Part shown: positions 27,767 to 38,212 of the stretch, piece after piece | Layout of the letters: every line of letters begins with the position of its first letter | Position numbering within the stretch: position 1 is the stretch's first letter | Assembly: GCA_013416485.1 (NCBI GenBank) | Contig: JACCEO010000001.1 | Location: forward strand, 248,001 to 312,000 | Direction of reading: 5' to 3' | Length of the DNA: 64,000 bases | Source of the DNA: Alcaligenaceae bacterium | GTDB lineage: Bacteria; Pseudomonadota; Gammaproteobacteria; Burkholderiales; Burkholderiaceae_B | The notes under the pieces: model-generated | The model's database searches: none | What the model was told of the DNA's origin: nothing | Seen by the model: only the letters and a program-made list of their open reading frames with translations | Program-made: the position numbers and the translations under genes

Positions 27767-28708
27767 ATGCGTATTGTTTTTGCTGGAACCCCCGAGTTTG
27801 CCCGATTGGCTTTGCAGGCTTTGCTGGATGCCGGGCACGATGTGCCTTTGGTCTTGACCCAGCCTGATCGGCCTTCGGGACGTGGGCTAAAACTGACGCC
27901 TAGCCCGGTTAAGCAGGCGGCTCTGGATGCCGGTATCCCAGTAGCACAGCCGCGTAGTCTGCGCCTAGATGGTAAATATCCCGATGATGCGCAGTCTGCT
28001 CAACACGCCCTAGAAGCAGCCGCTCCTGATTTACTGGTCGTAGCGGCCTATGGCCTGATCCTACCCGAATGGGTGTTGTCCTTACCTAGGTACGGTTGTT
28101 TTAATATTCATGCCAGCTTGCTGCCGCGTTGGCGCGGTGCAGCCCCTATACAGCGGGCCATACAGGCGGGCGATGCCGACACTGGCGTCACCATTATGAT
28201 GATGGATCAGGGCCTGGACACAGGTGCTATGTTGGCCACCCATGTGTTGCCCATTACCACCGAGCACACTGCAGCCAGCTTGCATGATGACTTGGCAAGT
28301 TTGGGGGCTCAGGCCATCGTTCAGGCCATTGCCGACCTGAAAAGGGGAGTCTTGATGGCCCAGCCTCAACCTGATGAGGGCGTGACTTATGCCGAAAAAC
28401 TGGATAAAGCCGAAGCCCCTTTGGACTTCCAACAGCCAGCAGTCGATTTGGCGCGCAGGATACGGGCATTTGATCCTGTACCTGGTTCTACTATGGTGTT
28501 ACCTGGTTTGGATCAACCCATTAAAGTATGGCGAGCCCAAGCCTTAGACACACCATCGGATTTACCTGTAGGTACGGTAGTCGCCAGTAGTGCGGCAGGT
28601 ATTGATATCGCTACGGGACTAGGCACTTTGCGTTTGCTTGAACTTCAAAAGGCAGGCGGTAAGCGCCAACCCGTCGCCGCTTTTGTACAAGGCTGGGCGC
28701 ATCCTTAG
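27767..28708 (+). CDS. fmt: Methionyl-tRNA formyltransferase
   Basis: Formylates Met-tRNAi using 10-formyl-tetrahydrofolate. The 313 residues start [12 protein letters not shown] and contain the folate-binding/catalytic pattern [20 protein letters not shown] and the loop DQGLDTGAM. The C-terminal OB-like domain is present, so it is full length. It is probably cotranscribed with def and converges on the tryptophan dioxygenase gene. Confidence 0.95.
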   Translation: MRIVFAGTPEFARLALQALLDAGHDVPLVLTQPDRPSGRGLKLTPSPVKQAALDAGIPVAQPRSLRLDGKYPDDAQSAQHALEAAAPDLLVVAAYGLILPEWVLSLPRYGCFNIHASLLPRWRGAAPIQRAIQAGDADTGVTIMMMDQGLDTGAMLATHVLPITTEHTAASLHDDLASLGAQAIVQAIADLKRGVLMAQPQPDEGVTYAEKLDKAEAPLDFQQPAVDLARRIRAFDPVPGSTMVLPGLDQPIKVWRAQALDTPSDLPVGTVVASSAAGIDIATGLGTLRLLELQKAGGKRQPVAAFVQGWAHP

Positions 28709-28729
28709 TCTAAGGGTAGCGACTTTGGT

Positions 28730-29578
28730 TTACAGGTCAGTGCGTAGTCGCCATAGTTCAGGAAATAGAACCACATCCAACATTTTGCGTAAATACGCGA
28801 CGCCAGACGTGCCACCAGTACCACGCTTGAAGCCTATGATGCGCTCTACCGTGGTGACATGACGAAAACGCCATAGGCGAAACGCGTCTTCTAAGTCGGT
28901 TAGCTTTTCACCTAGCTGGTACAGATCCCAATAGGTTTTGGGATCACGGTACACGATCAGCCAGGCGGCCTCTACGCCGTCGCTGACTTGGTAGGGCAGG
29001 CGCCAGTCGCGCTCTAGGTGGTCTTGTGGCACGGGTAGACCCTGGCGGGCCATTAAGCGTAGGGCTTCGTCATACAGCGAAGGCGCCTCGAAGGCTGCTT
29101 GCACCTGAGCTAACAGGTCCGCCCTGTGGTTGTGGGGTTTCAGCATGGCGGCGTTTTTGTTGCCCAAGCGGAACTCAATCTCACGGTATTGGTAGCTTTG
29201 GAAACCACTAGAGCGAGCCAGGTATGGGCGTACCGCAGAATATTCTGGAGGCGTCATGGTGGCCAGTACGCTCCAAGCTTGTACTAATTGTTCCATGATG
29301 CGGCTTACCCTTGCCAGCATTTTGAATGTGGTTTGCAGGTCGTCGTTAGCCAGCTTGTGTATGGCAGCAGTCATTTCGTGCAGCATCAGCTTCATCCACA
29401 ATTCGCTGGTTTGGTGCTGAATAATGAACAGCATTTCATTGTGGTCGGGCGAGAGGGGGTGTTGTGCATGCAGGATGTCATCCAGATGCAGGTATTCACC
29501 GTATGTCATGTCGTGCGAAAAATCTAGCTGAGCGCCTTCGTCGTGCACGATGTCTTCGGGTTTGTGTGAATTCGGCAT
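28730..29578 (-). CDS. kynA: Tryptophan 2,3-dioxygenase
   Basis: Haem enzyme opening the indole ring of tryptophan to N-formylkynurenine. The product is 282 residues from the ATG at 29578 ([15 protein letters not shown]). Family motifs are [23 protein letters not shown] and the C-terminal [21 protein letters not shown]. The frame also extends to 29632, overlapping kynB, which is less likely. It is the downstream gene of a kynB-kynA pair. No kynureninase (kynU) gene is in the window. Confidence 0.93.
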   Translation of the reverse strand: MPNSHKPEDIVHDEGAQLDFSHDMTYGEYLHLDDILHAQHPLSPDHNEMLFIIQHQTSELWMKLMLHEMTAAIHKLANDDLQTTFKMLARVSRIMEQLVQAWSVLATMTPPEYSAVRPYLARSSGFQSYQYREIEFRLGNKNAAMLKPHNHRADLLAQVQAAFEAPSLYDEALRLMARQGLPVPQDHLERDWRLPYQVSDGVEAAWLIVYRDPKTYWDLYQLGEKLTDLEDAFRLWRFRHVTTVERIIGFKRGTGGTSGVAYLRKMLDVVLFPELWRLRTDL

Positions 29579-29597
29579 GGTTTGACCATAAATAGTG

Positions 29598-30224
29598 TTA
29601 CTTACGTAATATGGCGCGTACTGGGCTAGCATCTGCCTCGATTAAGTTCAGAGGTAGGGCGATGAGTTCATAATCGCCTTCAGGCACATGATCTAGGCGC
29701 AGGTTTTCCAGGACGCGTATATCCAGGCGCAATATGGCGTGATGGCTATCCAGTGTTTTGCTGGTGGCCGGATCTATGCTGGGTGTATCCAGCCCGATCA
29801 GGGTCACGCCCAGGGTGGCCAGCCACTCTATGGTCTGTGGTGCGTAGGCGGTGAAATCATTGGTCCACCAAGGGTCTGGTGCATACTGCGAAGTGCGTAC
29901 CAGGACGCGGGTGGGTAAGTCATTGGTAGCGTGCTGCAGGTGTTCGGGCAATATCAGGGGGCCGCAGTGAAACGCGTGTATGACGCGACAAGGCCCTAGA
30001 AAAGGTTCCAAAGGAAGCTGGCCTATAGATGGCCCACCTGCGGCATAGTGCAAAGGTGCATCGGCATGCGCCCCTATGTGGGGCGACATACGGATGGCAC
30101 TAACATTCACAGGGCAGTCAGGCCCTAGGCTCCAGGTCCATTCTTGGGAATAGGAGGCGTCGCCAGGGAAGACTGGGCTGGCAGCCGACACTGGCGGCGA
30201 TATATCCCAAAGCTGTTGTTGCAT
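29598..30224 (-). CDS. kynB: Kynurenine formamidase
   Basis: Hydrolyses N-formylkynurenine to kynurenine. At 208 residues it matches the cyclase-like KynB family: [16 protein letters not shown] at the N-terminus, metal-binding [12 protein letters not shown] and the C-terminal [20 protein letters not shown]. It directly precedes the dioxygenase gene. Together they carry out the first two steps of tryptophan breakdown. Confidence 0.93.
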   Translation of the reverse strand: MQQQLWDISPPVSAASPVFPGDASYSQEWTWSLGPDCPVNVSAIRMSPHIGAHADAPLHYAAGGPSIGQLPLEPFLGPCRVIHAFHCGPLILPEHLQHATNDLPTRVLVRTSQYAPDPWWTNDFTAYAPQTIEWLATLGVTLIGLDTPSIDPATSKTLDSHHAILRLDIRVLENLRLDHVPEGDYELIALPLNLIEADASPVRAILRK

Positions 30225-30257
30225 GATCTTCCCTAGCTAAGCAATCCGATAAAACGA

Positions 30258-31583
30258 CTACGGTGTTGCTATGACGTCCCCGTATAAGTCATATTCGTCT
30301 GAATCGGTGACCTTGACCCTGACCATATCCCCTGGTGCCAGTGTGTGTGGACTATTCACAAAGACATTACCGTCAATTTCAGGGGCGTCGGCACTGGAAC
30401 GTCCTATGGGGCCGTCCTCGTCGACTTCGTCGATTAGTACGTCTATTTCCCGACCGATTTTGGCAGCCAGGCGTTGGGTGGAGATGGCTTGTTGGTGTGC
30501 CATGAAGCGATCCCAACGTTCTTGTTTGACCTCGTCAGGGACGTGATCGGAGAGTTCGTTGGCGCGTGCTCCAGTAACGGGTGAGTACTGGAAACAGCCG
30601 ACTCGGTCCAGCTGAGCTTCGGACATCCAGTCCAGCAGGTATTGGAAGTCGTCTTCGGTTTCACCGGGGAAACCCACGATAAAGGTAGAGCGCAATGTCA
30701 GGTCGGGACAGGCTTCACGCCAGTTTTTAATGCGTGCCAGGGTACGGTCTTCAAAGGCCGGACGTTTCATGGCTTTCAGAATACGCGGACTGGCGTGCTG
30801 AAAGGGAATGTCCAGGTAAGGCAAAATTTTGCCATCGGCCATTAGAGGGATGACTTCGTCAACATGAGGGTAGGGGTACACGTAGTGCAACCTGACCCAA
30901 GCGCCGAATTCGCCCAAGGCTTGTGATAGTTGTGTTAAATGAGTCTTGATGGGGCGACCATTCCAGAACCCACTACGGAACTTGACGTCTACGCCGTAGG
31001 CACTGGTGTCTTGGGAGATAACCAGCAATTCCTTAACGCCAGCCTTGACCAGACGTTCGGCTTCGCCCATGACATCGCCTATGGGACGGCTAACTAGTTT
31101 GCCGCGCATGGACGGAATAATGCAGAAGCTGCAACTGTGGTTACAGCCTTCAGAGATTTTCAGGTACGCGTAATGACGCGGTGTCAGCTTAATGCCTTGC
31201 GGTGGCACCAGGTCGATATAAGGGTCGTGATGGATATTGGGCGGGGCTGCTTCGTGGACCGCACGTACGACTTGTTCGTATTGCTGTGGGCCGGTAACGG
31301 CCAATACCGCAGGGTGGACGTCGCGTATTACGGCTTCTTCGACACCCATGCAACCGGTAACAATGACCTTGCCGTTTTCTGCCAAGGCTTCGCCTATGGC
31401 ATCTAGCGATTCAGCTTTGGCGCTGTCTATAAAGCCGCAGGTGTTTACAACCACTACGTCTGCGCCTTCATAATCAGGCGAAATCAGGTAGCCTTCGGTA
31501 CGCAATTGCGTCAGTATGCGTTCGGAGTCAACCAGCGCTTTGGGACAACCCAGGCTGACGAAGCCGACTTTTGGGGAACTCAT
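30258..31583 (-). CDS. rimO: Ribosomal protein S12 methylthiotransferase
   Basis: Radical-SAM enzyme adding a methylthio group to an aspartate of S12. The 441 residues show three parts: N-terminal UPF0004 domain ([20 protein letters not shown]), radical-SAM cluster motif [11 protein letters not shown], and a C-terminal TRAM domain ([18 protein letters not shown]). It is divergent from rsmB with short spacing. Confidence 0.95.
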   Translation of the reverse strand: MSSPKVGFVSLGCPKALVDSERILTQLRTEGYLISPDYEGADVVVVNTCGFIDSAKAESLDAIGEALAENGKVIVTGCMGVEEAVIRDVHPAVLAVTGPQQYEQVVRAVHEAAPPNIHHDPYIDLVPPQGIKLTPRHYAYLKISEGCNHSCSFCIIPSMRGKLVSRPIGDVMGEAERLVKAGVKELLVISQDTSAYGVDVKFRSGFWNGRPIKTHLTQLSQALGEFGAWVRLHYVYPYPHVDEVIPLMADGKILPYLDIPFQHASPRILKAMKRPAFEDRTLARIKNWREACPDLTLRSTFIVGFPGETEDDFQYLLDWMSEAQLDRVGCFQYSPVTGARANELSDHVPDEVKQERWDRFMAHQQAISTQRLAAKIGREIDVLIDEVDEDGPIGRSSADAPEIDGNVFVNSPHTLAPGDMVRVKVTDSDEYDLYGDVIATP

Positions 31584-31667
31584 GGGGACCTCATAATGCC
31601 TTATGGCACGGAAAAGAAAGAGATTTTACCGCGTATGTGGGTGATAATGCCCGAAACCTTTTTTCGG

Positions 31668-33053
31668 ATGTCTGAAATTACTAATACCTTATCTTCATCG
31701 ACCTCGCGTGTGGCCCTAAGCGAGACCCTAATGGCCAGCGCCCGCAATGTGCAGGCCGTGTTGGCGGGCCAGTCCTTATCCGAGAGCCTGGCGGCGACAC
31801 CGGCACCTTTGCGTGCGGCTACCCAGGCCATCAGTTTTCACGTGATGCGCCGTCTGGGTCTGGCTAGGGAAGTTAAAAATTTGCTGGTGGCCAGGCCCCC
31901 AGATTACCCCTTGTTTGATGCCTTGTTGTTAGTGAGCTTGGCCTTGTTGGACACGGCTGTCGAACATGCCGATGATATCGGGGTACAAGTGCGTCGTGGG
32001 GACTTGCCTTTATATGCCGCACATACGCTGGTGGATCAAGCCGTTACTGCCGTGGCGACTGAACGCAAGATGGTGCCTTTGAAGGGCTTGTTAAATGGTG
32101 TGTTACGTACGTTTTTACGCGAACGCGACGCCGTACTCAAAGAAGCCCGAAAAAACCCCGAGGCAGTTTGGAATTTTCCTAAATGGTGGATAGCCCATGT
32201 GCGTCGCGCCTGGCCACAGCAGTGGCAGGAGATCTTGACCATATCCAACCGCCCTGCGCCCATGACCTTAAGGGTCAATACACGGCGTGTGAGCATTCAG
32301 GATTTACAGACTGAATTTGAACAAGCTGGTATAGAAACTATACAGTCATCAGACCATAGCTTGGTGCTGGCTGCAGCGCGCCCTGTGTACCAAATTCCCG
32401 GTTTTGACGATGGGGTGTGGTCAGTACAAGGTTTGGCCGCTCAGTATGCTGGTATCGTGTTGCCGCTGGCTGATGGCATGCGGGTGTTAGATGCCTGCGC
32501 AGCCCCTGGCGGGAAAACTGCCCACATGTTGGAACAAGCGGACCTGGGTATGCTGCTGGCCTTGGATACCGATGGCGATCGTTTGCACAAGGTCCGTGAA
32601 AATTTGCTGCGTTTACAGCTGGATGGCCCGCATGTGGGCTTGCAACGAGCTGATGCCGCCAACGTGGCCTCGTGGTGGGATGGCATACCCTTTGATGCTG
32701 TGCTGGCCGATGTGCCTTGTACAGCATCGGGCATAGTACGCCGTCACCCTGATATCCGCTGGCTACGTCGCGAAGCCGATATTGCCAAAACGGCAGCGTT
32801 ACAGGCCAAAATTGTTGATGGCTTATGGACTACTGTCGCGCCAGGCGGGCATTTGCTCTATGTAACTTGTTCGATCTTCCCCCAAGAGGGCGAGCAGCAG
32901 GCGGTGCAGTTTATGCGTCGTCACCCGGATGCCGTGCGTTTACCTGCGCCAGGTCAGCTACTGCCATTGGGTAATGATGCGCCGCCTGAGACGTCGTCCG
33001 ACGCAGTGTACAGCGACGGCTTTTTCTACGCCCTGTTTGCCAAGCCGCAATAA
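31668..33053 (+). CDS. rsmB: 16S rRNA m5C967 methyltransferase
   Basis: Methylates C967 of 16S rRNA. The N-terminal NusB-like domain (AHTLVDQAVTAVATERK) is followed by the SAM-methyltransferase domain: DACAAPGGKTAHMLEQ, ADVPCTASGIVRRHPDIRW with the first catalytic cysteine, and VTCSIFPQEGEQQ with the second. The start is uncertain. The ATG at 31668 gives the usual N-terminal length. The ATG at 31596 has a better GGGGA site, and the frame is open back to 31506 within rimO. It heads an operon with a DUF4390 protein and the NtrYX-like pair. Confidence 0.9.
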   Translation: MSEITNTLSSSTSRVALSETLMASARNVQAVLAGQSLSESLAATPAPLRAATQAISFHVMRRLGLAREVKNLLVARPPDYPLFDALLLVSLALLDTAVEHADDIGVQVRRGDLPLYAAHTLVDQAVTAVATERKMVPLKGLLNGVLRTFLRERDAVLKEARKNPEAVWNFPKWWIAHVRRAWPQQWQEILTISNRPAPMTLRVNTRRVSIQDLQTEFEQAGIETIQSSDHSLVLAAARPVYQIPGFDDGVWSVQGLAAQYAGIVLPLADGMRVLDACAAPGGKTAHMLEQADLGMLLALDTDGDRLHKVRENLLRLQLDGPHVGLQRADAANVASWWDGIPFDAVLADVPCTASGIVRRHPDIRWLRREADIAKTAALQAKIVDGLWTTVAPGGHLLYVTCSIFPQEGEQQAVQFMRRHPDAVRLPAPGQLLPLGNDAPPETSSDAVYSDGFFYALFAKPQ

Positions 33054-33104
33054 GCCATTCAAAATAGTTGCTCTCTTGGTTTGTTGGTATATGAATCGAT
33101 ACAA

Positions 33105-33680
33105 ATGCTACGACTTTTATTTGTTGCTGTAGCTTGTTTGTTTTTGACCGTACTGGCCCCGGCCAGTATGGCCTTGACGGGCGACCAGGTTACGCGCATT
33201 GAACCCGTGCTGCAGGATGGGCGTTTGCATATTGATGCTGACATTCAGATGACGCTGTCACCTGAGTTACGTCATATGGCGGGGCGCGGTATACCTATTT
33301 ACTTTACTGCGGACCTGGAAATTGTTTCCAAACGCTGGTGGTGGTTCAACAAGGTCGTGGTCGATGAACAGCAGACATGGCGTATTGTGTATAACGCCTT
33401 GACACGCCAGTGGCGGGTAGGTACTGGTGACCTTTCTTTACCCGAGGCGTCGCTGGACGATGCCTTATCGTTGGTGCGTCATATTCGTGGTTGGGCCGTT
33501 GCCAATGTGGCTGACTTGGATCCAGATGAAGTCTACGAAGGTCGTTTACGTTTGCGCCTGGATACATCAATGCTGGCGCGCCCCTTTCAAATCGATGCTC
33601 TTAATAGCAGTGCCTGGTCGCTGACCACCCCATGGAAAAACTTCACTTTCTCCGTCTCCGTCACCGAGCCCCAGCCTTGA
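33105..33680 (+). CDS. DUF4390 domain protein, exported
   Basis: A 191-residue protein with a signal peptide (LRLLFVAVACLFLTVLAPAS) and the DUF4390 pattern IPIYFTADLEIVSKRWWWFN. Its gene always seems to sit between rsmB and the ntrY-like kinase gene in Burkholderiales, suggesting an accessory envelope role with the sensor kinase. Function unknown. The ATG at 33105 is preferred over an upstream TTG at 33081. Its 3' end overlaps the kinase gene by 49 bp. Confidence 0.75.
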   Translation: MLRLLFVAVACLFLTVLAPASMALTGDQVTRIEPVLQDGRLHIDADIQMTLSPELRHMAGRGIPIYFTADLEIVSKRWWWFNKVVVDEQQTWRIVYNALTRQWRVGTGDLSLPEASLDDALSLVRHIRGWAVANVADLDPDEVYEGRLRLRLDTSMLARPFQIDALNSSAWSLTTPWKNFTFSVSVTEPQP

Positions 33681-36058
33681 TACTGTGGGGCTTACGGGCT
33701 GCCTTGGCCATAGCTGCGGGCAGTGCCGTGGCTTTGTTGGGGCTGTTGGTATGGTCTACCGGTAATGCCTCGCGTTACGCTCAGCAATATGACATCTTGT
33801 TAATCCTTAACGGGGTGTTGGCAGCGGCGCTGGTGGTGTGGGTGGTGGCTTTGTCCGCACGCTTGCTACGCCAGATCCGGCGCCGGCAGTTTGGTGCGCG
33901 TTTAACAGCGCGGTTTGCTTTGTTTTTTACCTTAATAGGCATATTGCCGGGTGCACTGATCTATGTACTGTCTGTGCAGTTCATGTCGCGCTCCATTGAG
34001 TCCTGGTTCAACGTTAGGGTAGATAGTGCCCTAGAGGCGGGCTTGAACTTGGGGCGTGCTGCATTAGATACCCAGTTGGGTGAGCTGAATATACGCGCTA
34101 AAAACATGGCGGTGCAGTTGGGCCGTGTCAGTGACGCAGATATGGGGATGATAATCACTGGTCTGCGCGAAACTGGGGGGGTATCAGAGGCTATGGTCTT
34201 CACCGGCAATGGCCGTTTAGTGGCGTTTTCATCATCGACATTTGGCCAACTGCTGCCCGACATGCCACCACCTAACGTAATGAATCAGCTTAGGGTGTCG
34301 CGTTTGTATTCGGCTGCTGAAACCAATGATGCGGTGGCAGCGCCTGTGGAGCTGACCCCTGGGGATAGCGCTGTTAGCCAGCCTGCACCACCTACTATTG
34401 ATCCTGATGGCCTGAAGTTGCGTGTGGTGTTGCCCGTTAGTACACCCGACCGTATTTCCGCCACGCTGGGGGTGGCGCCCGATACTCGTTGGTTGCAGGT
34501 AATACAGCCAGTCCCTGATCAAATTGCACGCAATGCCAATCAGGTTCAGGAAGGCTTTCGTGATTACCAGGAATTGGCCTTGTCGCGTATGGGGCTGCGC
34601 AAGTTGTATGGCATCACCCTGACATTGGCCTTGATACTTGCTGTGTTTGCCGCTGTGGTGGCGGCATTAGCGGTGTCGCGTCGCTTGGTTCGCCCTTTAT
34701 TGCGCTTGGCAGCAGGGACCCAGGCTGTTGGTGTGGGGGATTTCCGCCCCCTGCCTGAACCCCCTGAAAAGGACGAGGTTGGTCAGTTAACACGCTCTTT
34801 TAATGCCATGACGCGCCAATTAGGCGAAGCGCGTCATATGGTAGAGAACAACCGTCAGCAACTTGAGCAGTCCAATGTTTACCTAGAGTCGGTACTAAGC
34901 AATCTGTCATCTGGGGTGCTGGTATTTGATGAACGCTTTCGTGTCACCATGTTTAACCAAGGAGCGCAAAGCATATTGCATGTGGACTTACGTCAGGTCA
35001 AAGGCAGGCCGTTGGAAACGGTCGATGGCGCATTGACATTGGCACAGCGCATACGCGACGCGTTCTCGGAGCATCAGGCGGTGGGGTCCGAACGCCCGTA
35101 TTGGCAGCAACAGTTTGAAGTGGAACTGGAGGCGGCATGCGACGGTGCAATCCAAAAACACGAAGTGACTTTGCTAGCGCGTGGGACTCATTTGAAGGTT
35201 GATGGGCGAGGTAATGGGTATTTGGTTGTTTTTGATGATATCAGCGAAGTGATTTCTGCTAACCGGGCGGTAGCCTGGGGGGAAGTGGCCAGACGTCTGG
35301 CTCATGAAATTAAGAATCCGTTAACGCCCATACAGTTGTCGGCTGAACGCTTGGCCATGAAACTTGAAGGGCGTTTGAATGAGGCCGATGCTGCGCTGTT
35401 AGTCAGATCGACCAACACCATAATCAATCAGGTGGCTTCATTGAAACACATGGTGGATGACTTCCGTGAATACGCCCGAACGCCGCCAGCACAGATGCAA
35501 GATCTTGACATCAATGAACTGATCGCAGATGTACTTACCCTGTACGGCTGGGACCCCATTGAGGGTACTGTCAGGGGCGACAGCAAAAGCGTTCCCATTG
35601 AAGTGCAGTTTGACGACGATATCCCCTTGATAGAGGGCGATGCGACACAATTGCGCCAAGTCATACATAATTTACTGGCCAATGCCTGCGATGCCGCTAC
35701 CCAAGACAGGGGGCCTGAAGAGGGCTGCGTTTATGTTCAAACGACTCGGACTCATGCGGGGGCAGATGACGACAGCGGTAATTTGGCAGTACGCTTGACG
35801 GTGTCAGATAATGGACCTGGTTTTGGTCCTCAGGTGCTAAATCGTGTATTTGAGCCCTATGTAACAACCAAAGCGACGGGTACCGGGCTAGGTCTTGCTA
35901 TAGTAAAGAAAATTATCGAGGAACACGGCGGTCGAATTGATGTGGCAAACCGACGTGAAGGGGGGGCACGGATTTCTATCCTATTGACCCGTTTGGCCCA
36001 CCAAGCCAGCGCAGTAGACGCAAAGCCGCAAGCAAACGATAATGCTCAAAAAAGGTAG
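33632..36058 (+). CDS. NtrY-like membrane sensor histidine kinase
   Basis: An 808-residue kinase. N-terminal membrane helices (LAIAAGSAVALLGLLVWST and on) and a large periplasmic segment are followed by a helix near 330-350, HAMP (RRLVRPLLRLAAGTQAVGVG), PAS at about 410-520, the H-box RRLAHEIKNPLTPIQLSAER, and the ATP-binding domain (DNGPGFGPQVLNRVFEPY, TGLGLAIVKKIIEEHGG). This is the NtrY architecture, linked in other bacteria to nitrogen or redox sensing. It is cotranscribed with its regulator 11 bp downstream. The nirK cluster lies 15 kb away; a link is speculative. Confidence 0.88.
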   Translation: MEKLHFLRLRHRAPALILWGLRAALAIAAGSAVALLGLLVWSTGNASRYAQQYDILLILNGVLAAALVVWVVALSARLLRQIRRRQFGARLTARFALFFTLIGILPGALIYVLSVQFMSRSIESWFNVRVDSALEAGLNLGRAALDTQLGELNIRAKNMAVQLGRVSDADMGMIITGLRETGGVSEAMVFTGNGRLVAFSSSTFGQLLPDMPPPNVMNQLRVSRLYSAAETNDAVAAPVELTPGDSAVSQPAPPTIDPDGLKLRVVLPVSTPDRISATLGVAPDTRWLQVIQPVPDQIARNANQVQEGFRDYQELALSRMGLRKLYGITLTLALILAVFAAVVAALAVSRRLVRPLLRLAAGTQAVGVGDFRPLPEPPEKDEVGQLTRSFNAMTRQLGEARHMVENNRQQLEQSNVYLESVLSNLSSGVLVFDERFRVTMFNQGAQSILHVDLRQVKGRPLETVDGALTLAQRIRDAFSEHQAVGSERPYWQQQFEVELEAACDGAIQKHEVTLLARGTHLKVDGRGNGYLVVFDDISEVISANRAVAWGEVARRLAHEIKNPLTPIQLSAERLAMKLEGRLNEADAALLVRSTNTIINQVASLKHMVDDFREYARTPPAQMQDLDINELIADVLTLYGWDPIEGTVRGDSKSVPIEVQFDDDIPLIEGDATQLRQVIHNLLANACDAATQDRGPEEGCVYVQTTRTHAGADDDSGNLAVRLTVSDNGPGFGPQVLNRVFEPYVTTKATGTGLGLAIVKKIIEEHGGRIDVANRREGGARISILLTRLAHQASAVDAKPQANDNAQKR

Positions 36059-36069
36059 GTGATACGAAT

Positions 36070-36768
36070 ATGGCCAGAATCCTGGTTGTCGATGACGAAG
36101 TAGGTATCCGTGAATTATTGTCCGAGATTCTTTACGATGAAGGACATACGGTAGAACTAGCAGAAAATGCTGCCCAAGCTAGGGCGGCGCGCCAGCGCAC
36201 GCGGCCCGATCTAGTCTTGCTAGACATCTGGATGCCCGATACAGACGGCGTAAGCTTGCTCAAGGAATGGAGCGCACAGGGCTTGCTAGACATGCCGGTT
36301 ATCATGATGAGCGGACACGCAACGGTAGATACCGCGGTGGAGGCCACGCGCATAGGTGCGGTCGATTTCCTGGAAAAACCCATCACCTTGCAAAAGCTCC
36401 TGAAAACAGTGGCCGCTGGTTTGGCGCGTCCGGTGGTGTCGCAGGCACAATTGGCTGCGGCCCGTTTGCCAGCCGACCAACGAGATGCCAACCTGCACCA
36501 TCAGCAGCCACTGACGACTACAGGGCAGCAAGCCGGGCAGCAGTCTGTGGCTGAAGCCGCACCATCACCGTTGGCTAGTATCTCTTTTGATCAGCCCTTG
36601 CGTGATGCCCGTGACGAATTCGAACGTATTTATTTCGAATATCACTTAATCCGCGAAAACAACAGCATGACGCGTGTGTCGGAAAAAACTGGCCTCGAGC
36701 GTACACACTTGTACCGCAAGCTCAAGCAACTGGGCATAGACTCTTTGCGTAAAAAGAACCAACAATGA
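36070..36768 (+). CDS. NtrX-like response regulator lacking the AAA+ domain
   Basis: A 232-residue regulator. The receiver domain at 1-120 has the acidic pocket DDE at 8-10, phospho-acceptor Asp52 (LLDIWMPDTDG) and EKPIT lysine. A proline/glutamine-rich linker of about 60 residues follows. The C-terminus is a Fis-type helix-turn-helix (NNSMTRVSEKTGLERTHLYR). The sigma-54 AAA+ ATPase domain of canonical NtrX is absent, and the frame is intact, so this is the real domain order. It should bind DNA but not activate sigma-54 polymerase. The stop overlaps the next start (ATGA). Confidence 0.88.
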   Translation: MARILVVDDEVGIRELLSEILYDEGHTVELAENAAQARAARQRTRPDLVLLDIWMPDTDGVSLLKEWSAQGLLDMPVIMMSGHATVDTAVEATRIGAVDFLEKPITLQKLLKTVAAGLARPVVSQAQLAAARLPADQRDANLHHQQPLTTTGQQAGQQSVAEAAPSPLASISFDQPLRDARDEFERIYFEYHLIRENNSMTRVSEKTGLERTHLYRKLKQLGIDSLRKKNQQ

Positions 36769-37286
36769 CAATCTACAAACTGGGCGATGACGCCCCACAA
36801 GTACATGACTCTGCTTATGTAGCGGCCGAAGCCACCTTAATCGGCAAAGCTGTTATGTTGGAAAATAGCAGCATCTGGCCAGGTGCGGTTATTCGTGGTG
36901 ACAACGAAGTCATTGTGGTGGGTATAGGTTCGAATATCCAAGAGGGTGCTGTGTTACACACGGATCCTGGCTGCCCATTGACCATAGGACAAAACGTCAC
37001 TGTGGGTCACCAAGCCATGTTGCATGGTTGCACCATAGGCGATGGCGCATTAATAGGTATACAGGCCGTCATACTGAACCGTGCCGTTATTGGTGCCCAC
37101 AGTCTGGTCGGTGCGGGTGCCATAGTGACCGAAGGTAAGGAATTTCCGCCGCGCTCTTTAATACTGGGCGCTCCAGCCAAAGTCGTGCGTACGCTGAATG
37201 ACGATGAAGTTGCTAATCTGAAAGCCAGCGCTAAAAATTACGCCGACCGAGCCGCTTATTTCAAGACAGCGCTGGTTGCTGTTTGA
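36765..37286 (+). CDS. Gamma-class carbonic anhydrase-like hexapeptide-repeat protein
   Basis: A 173-residue left-handed beta-helix protein with hexapeptide repeats throughout (LIGKAVMLENSSIWPGAVIR, VTVGHQAMLHGCTIGDGALI). Histidines at GHQAMLHG fit the gamma-carbonic-anhydrase metal site (family of YrdA/PaaY). It is translationally coupled to the response-regulator gene by ATGA overlap, yet probably has a general metabolic role. Confidence 0.85.
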   Translation: MTIYKLGDDAPQVHDSAYVAAEATLIGKAVMLENSSIWPGAVIRGDNEVIVVGIGSNIQEGAVLHTDPGCPLTIGQNVTVGHQAMLHGCTIGDGALIGIQAVILNRAVIGAHSLVGAGAIVTEGKEFPPRSLILGAPAKVVRTLNDDEVANLKASAKNYADRAAYFKTALVAV

Positions 37287-38173
37287 GGACTATCGCAGCG
37301 CCCATGTTGGGCATTATTGCAGTAGTGGCATCGACCTGGGCCTTGTCCGGCTTGGATGCCAGTGCTAAATGGCTGATGGCGGGTGGTATGTCGCTATGGG
37401 TGCTGTGCTGGGTGCGTTACGTGGTGCATCTGGCGCTGGTGTTAATGCTGGTCCTGCCATCGCGTGGCTGGGCGGTAGTGCGTACCCGTAGACCGCAAGT
37501 CCAGTTTTTGCGTGGCACCTTAATACTGCTGGCCACGTTCTCGCTGTTTACTACCTTGCACTACCTGCCGCAGGCGGAATCCACCGCCATCAATTTTTTG
37601 GCGCCACTAATAGTGCTGTCGCTGGCACCTTGGGTGCTTAAAGAGCCTATGCGGCTTTCGCGGTGGATCGCTGCTGGCGCCGGTTTTTTGGGTGTGCTTG
37701 TCATTATCCGTCCCGGTACTGGCTTGGATAGCATAGGCGTACTTTTTGGCTTGTTAACGGCTTGTACGTTTGCTGCTCAATACATTGTCACGCGTCGTGT
37801 GGCTAGCGAAGACCCTTTTACCACCCTGATCTGGAGTGGTGCTGTGGGTGCCGTGTTCCTAACCTTGGCATTACCCTTTATTTTGCCTCCCGCATTACCT
37901 TTGCTGCAGGAGTTAAGCCTCTGGCAGTGGTTGATATTATTGGGTACAGGGTTCTGGGGCGCGCTTGGGCATTTGTTGCAAATTCTGGCCTATCGCCAAG
38001 CCGCTGCCTCTATGCTGCAGCCCTTTGTCTACCTACAAATTATTAGCGCTGCCGCCCTGGGCTGGCTGATCTGGGGGCAATTTCCTGATGCCCTTACCTG
38101 GTTGGGTATCGCTATTATTTGTAGTAGCGGCATGATCATAGGCATACTGGAATGGCGCACCCGCAAGGCCTAG
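37283..38173 (+). CDS. EamA/DMT-family permease
   Basis: A 296-residue inner-membrane protein with about ten hydrophobic helices and two EamA repeats (FLRGTLILLATFSLFTTLHY in the first, GVLFGLLTACTFAAQYIVTR in the second). The drug/metabolite family exports amino acids, purines or drugs; the substrate is unknown. The TTG at 37283 overlaps the preceding stop. The ATG at 37304 is a possible alternative start. Confidence 0.85.
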   Translation: MRTIAAPMLGIIAVVASTWALSGLDASAKWLMAGGMSLWVLCWVRYVVHLALVLMLVLPSRGWAVVRTRRPQVQFLRGTLILLATFSLFTTLHYLPQAESTAINFLAPLIVLSLAPWVLKEPMRLSRWIAAGAGFLGVLVIIRPGTGLDSIGVLFGLLTACTFAAQYIVTRRVASEDPFTTLIWSGAVGAVFLTLALPFILPPALPLLQELSLWQWLILLGTGFWGALGHLLQILAYRQAAASMLQPFVYLQIISAAALGWLIWGQFPDALTWLGIAIICSSGMIIGILEWRTRKA

Positions 38174-38212
38174 TCGTGGTGCGTATGAACTGTTTCTATT
38201 TATAATTGCAGC

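Noticed and set aside
33404..33680. Overlap of the DUF4390 gene with the kinase gene as a possible frameshifted fusion
   Set aside because: Both frames are complete with proper ends and starts; the 49-bp overlap is a normal gene overlap.
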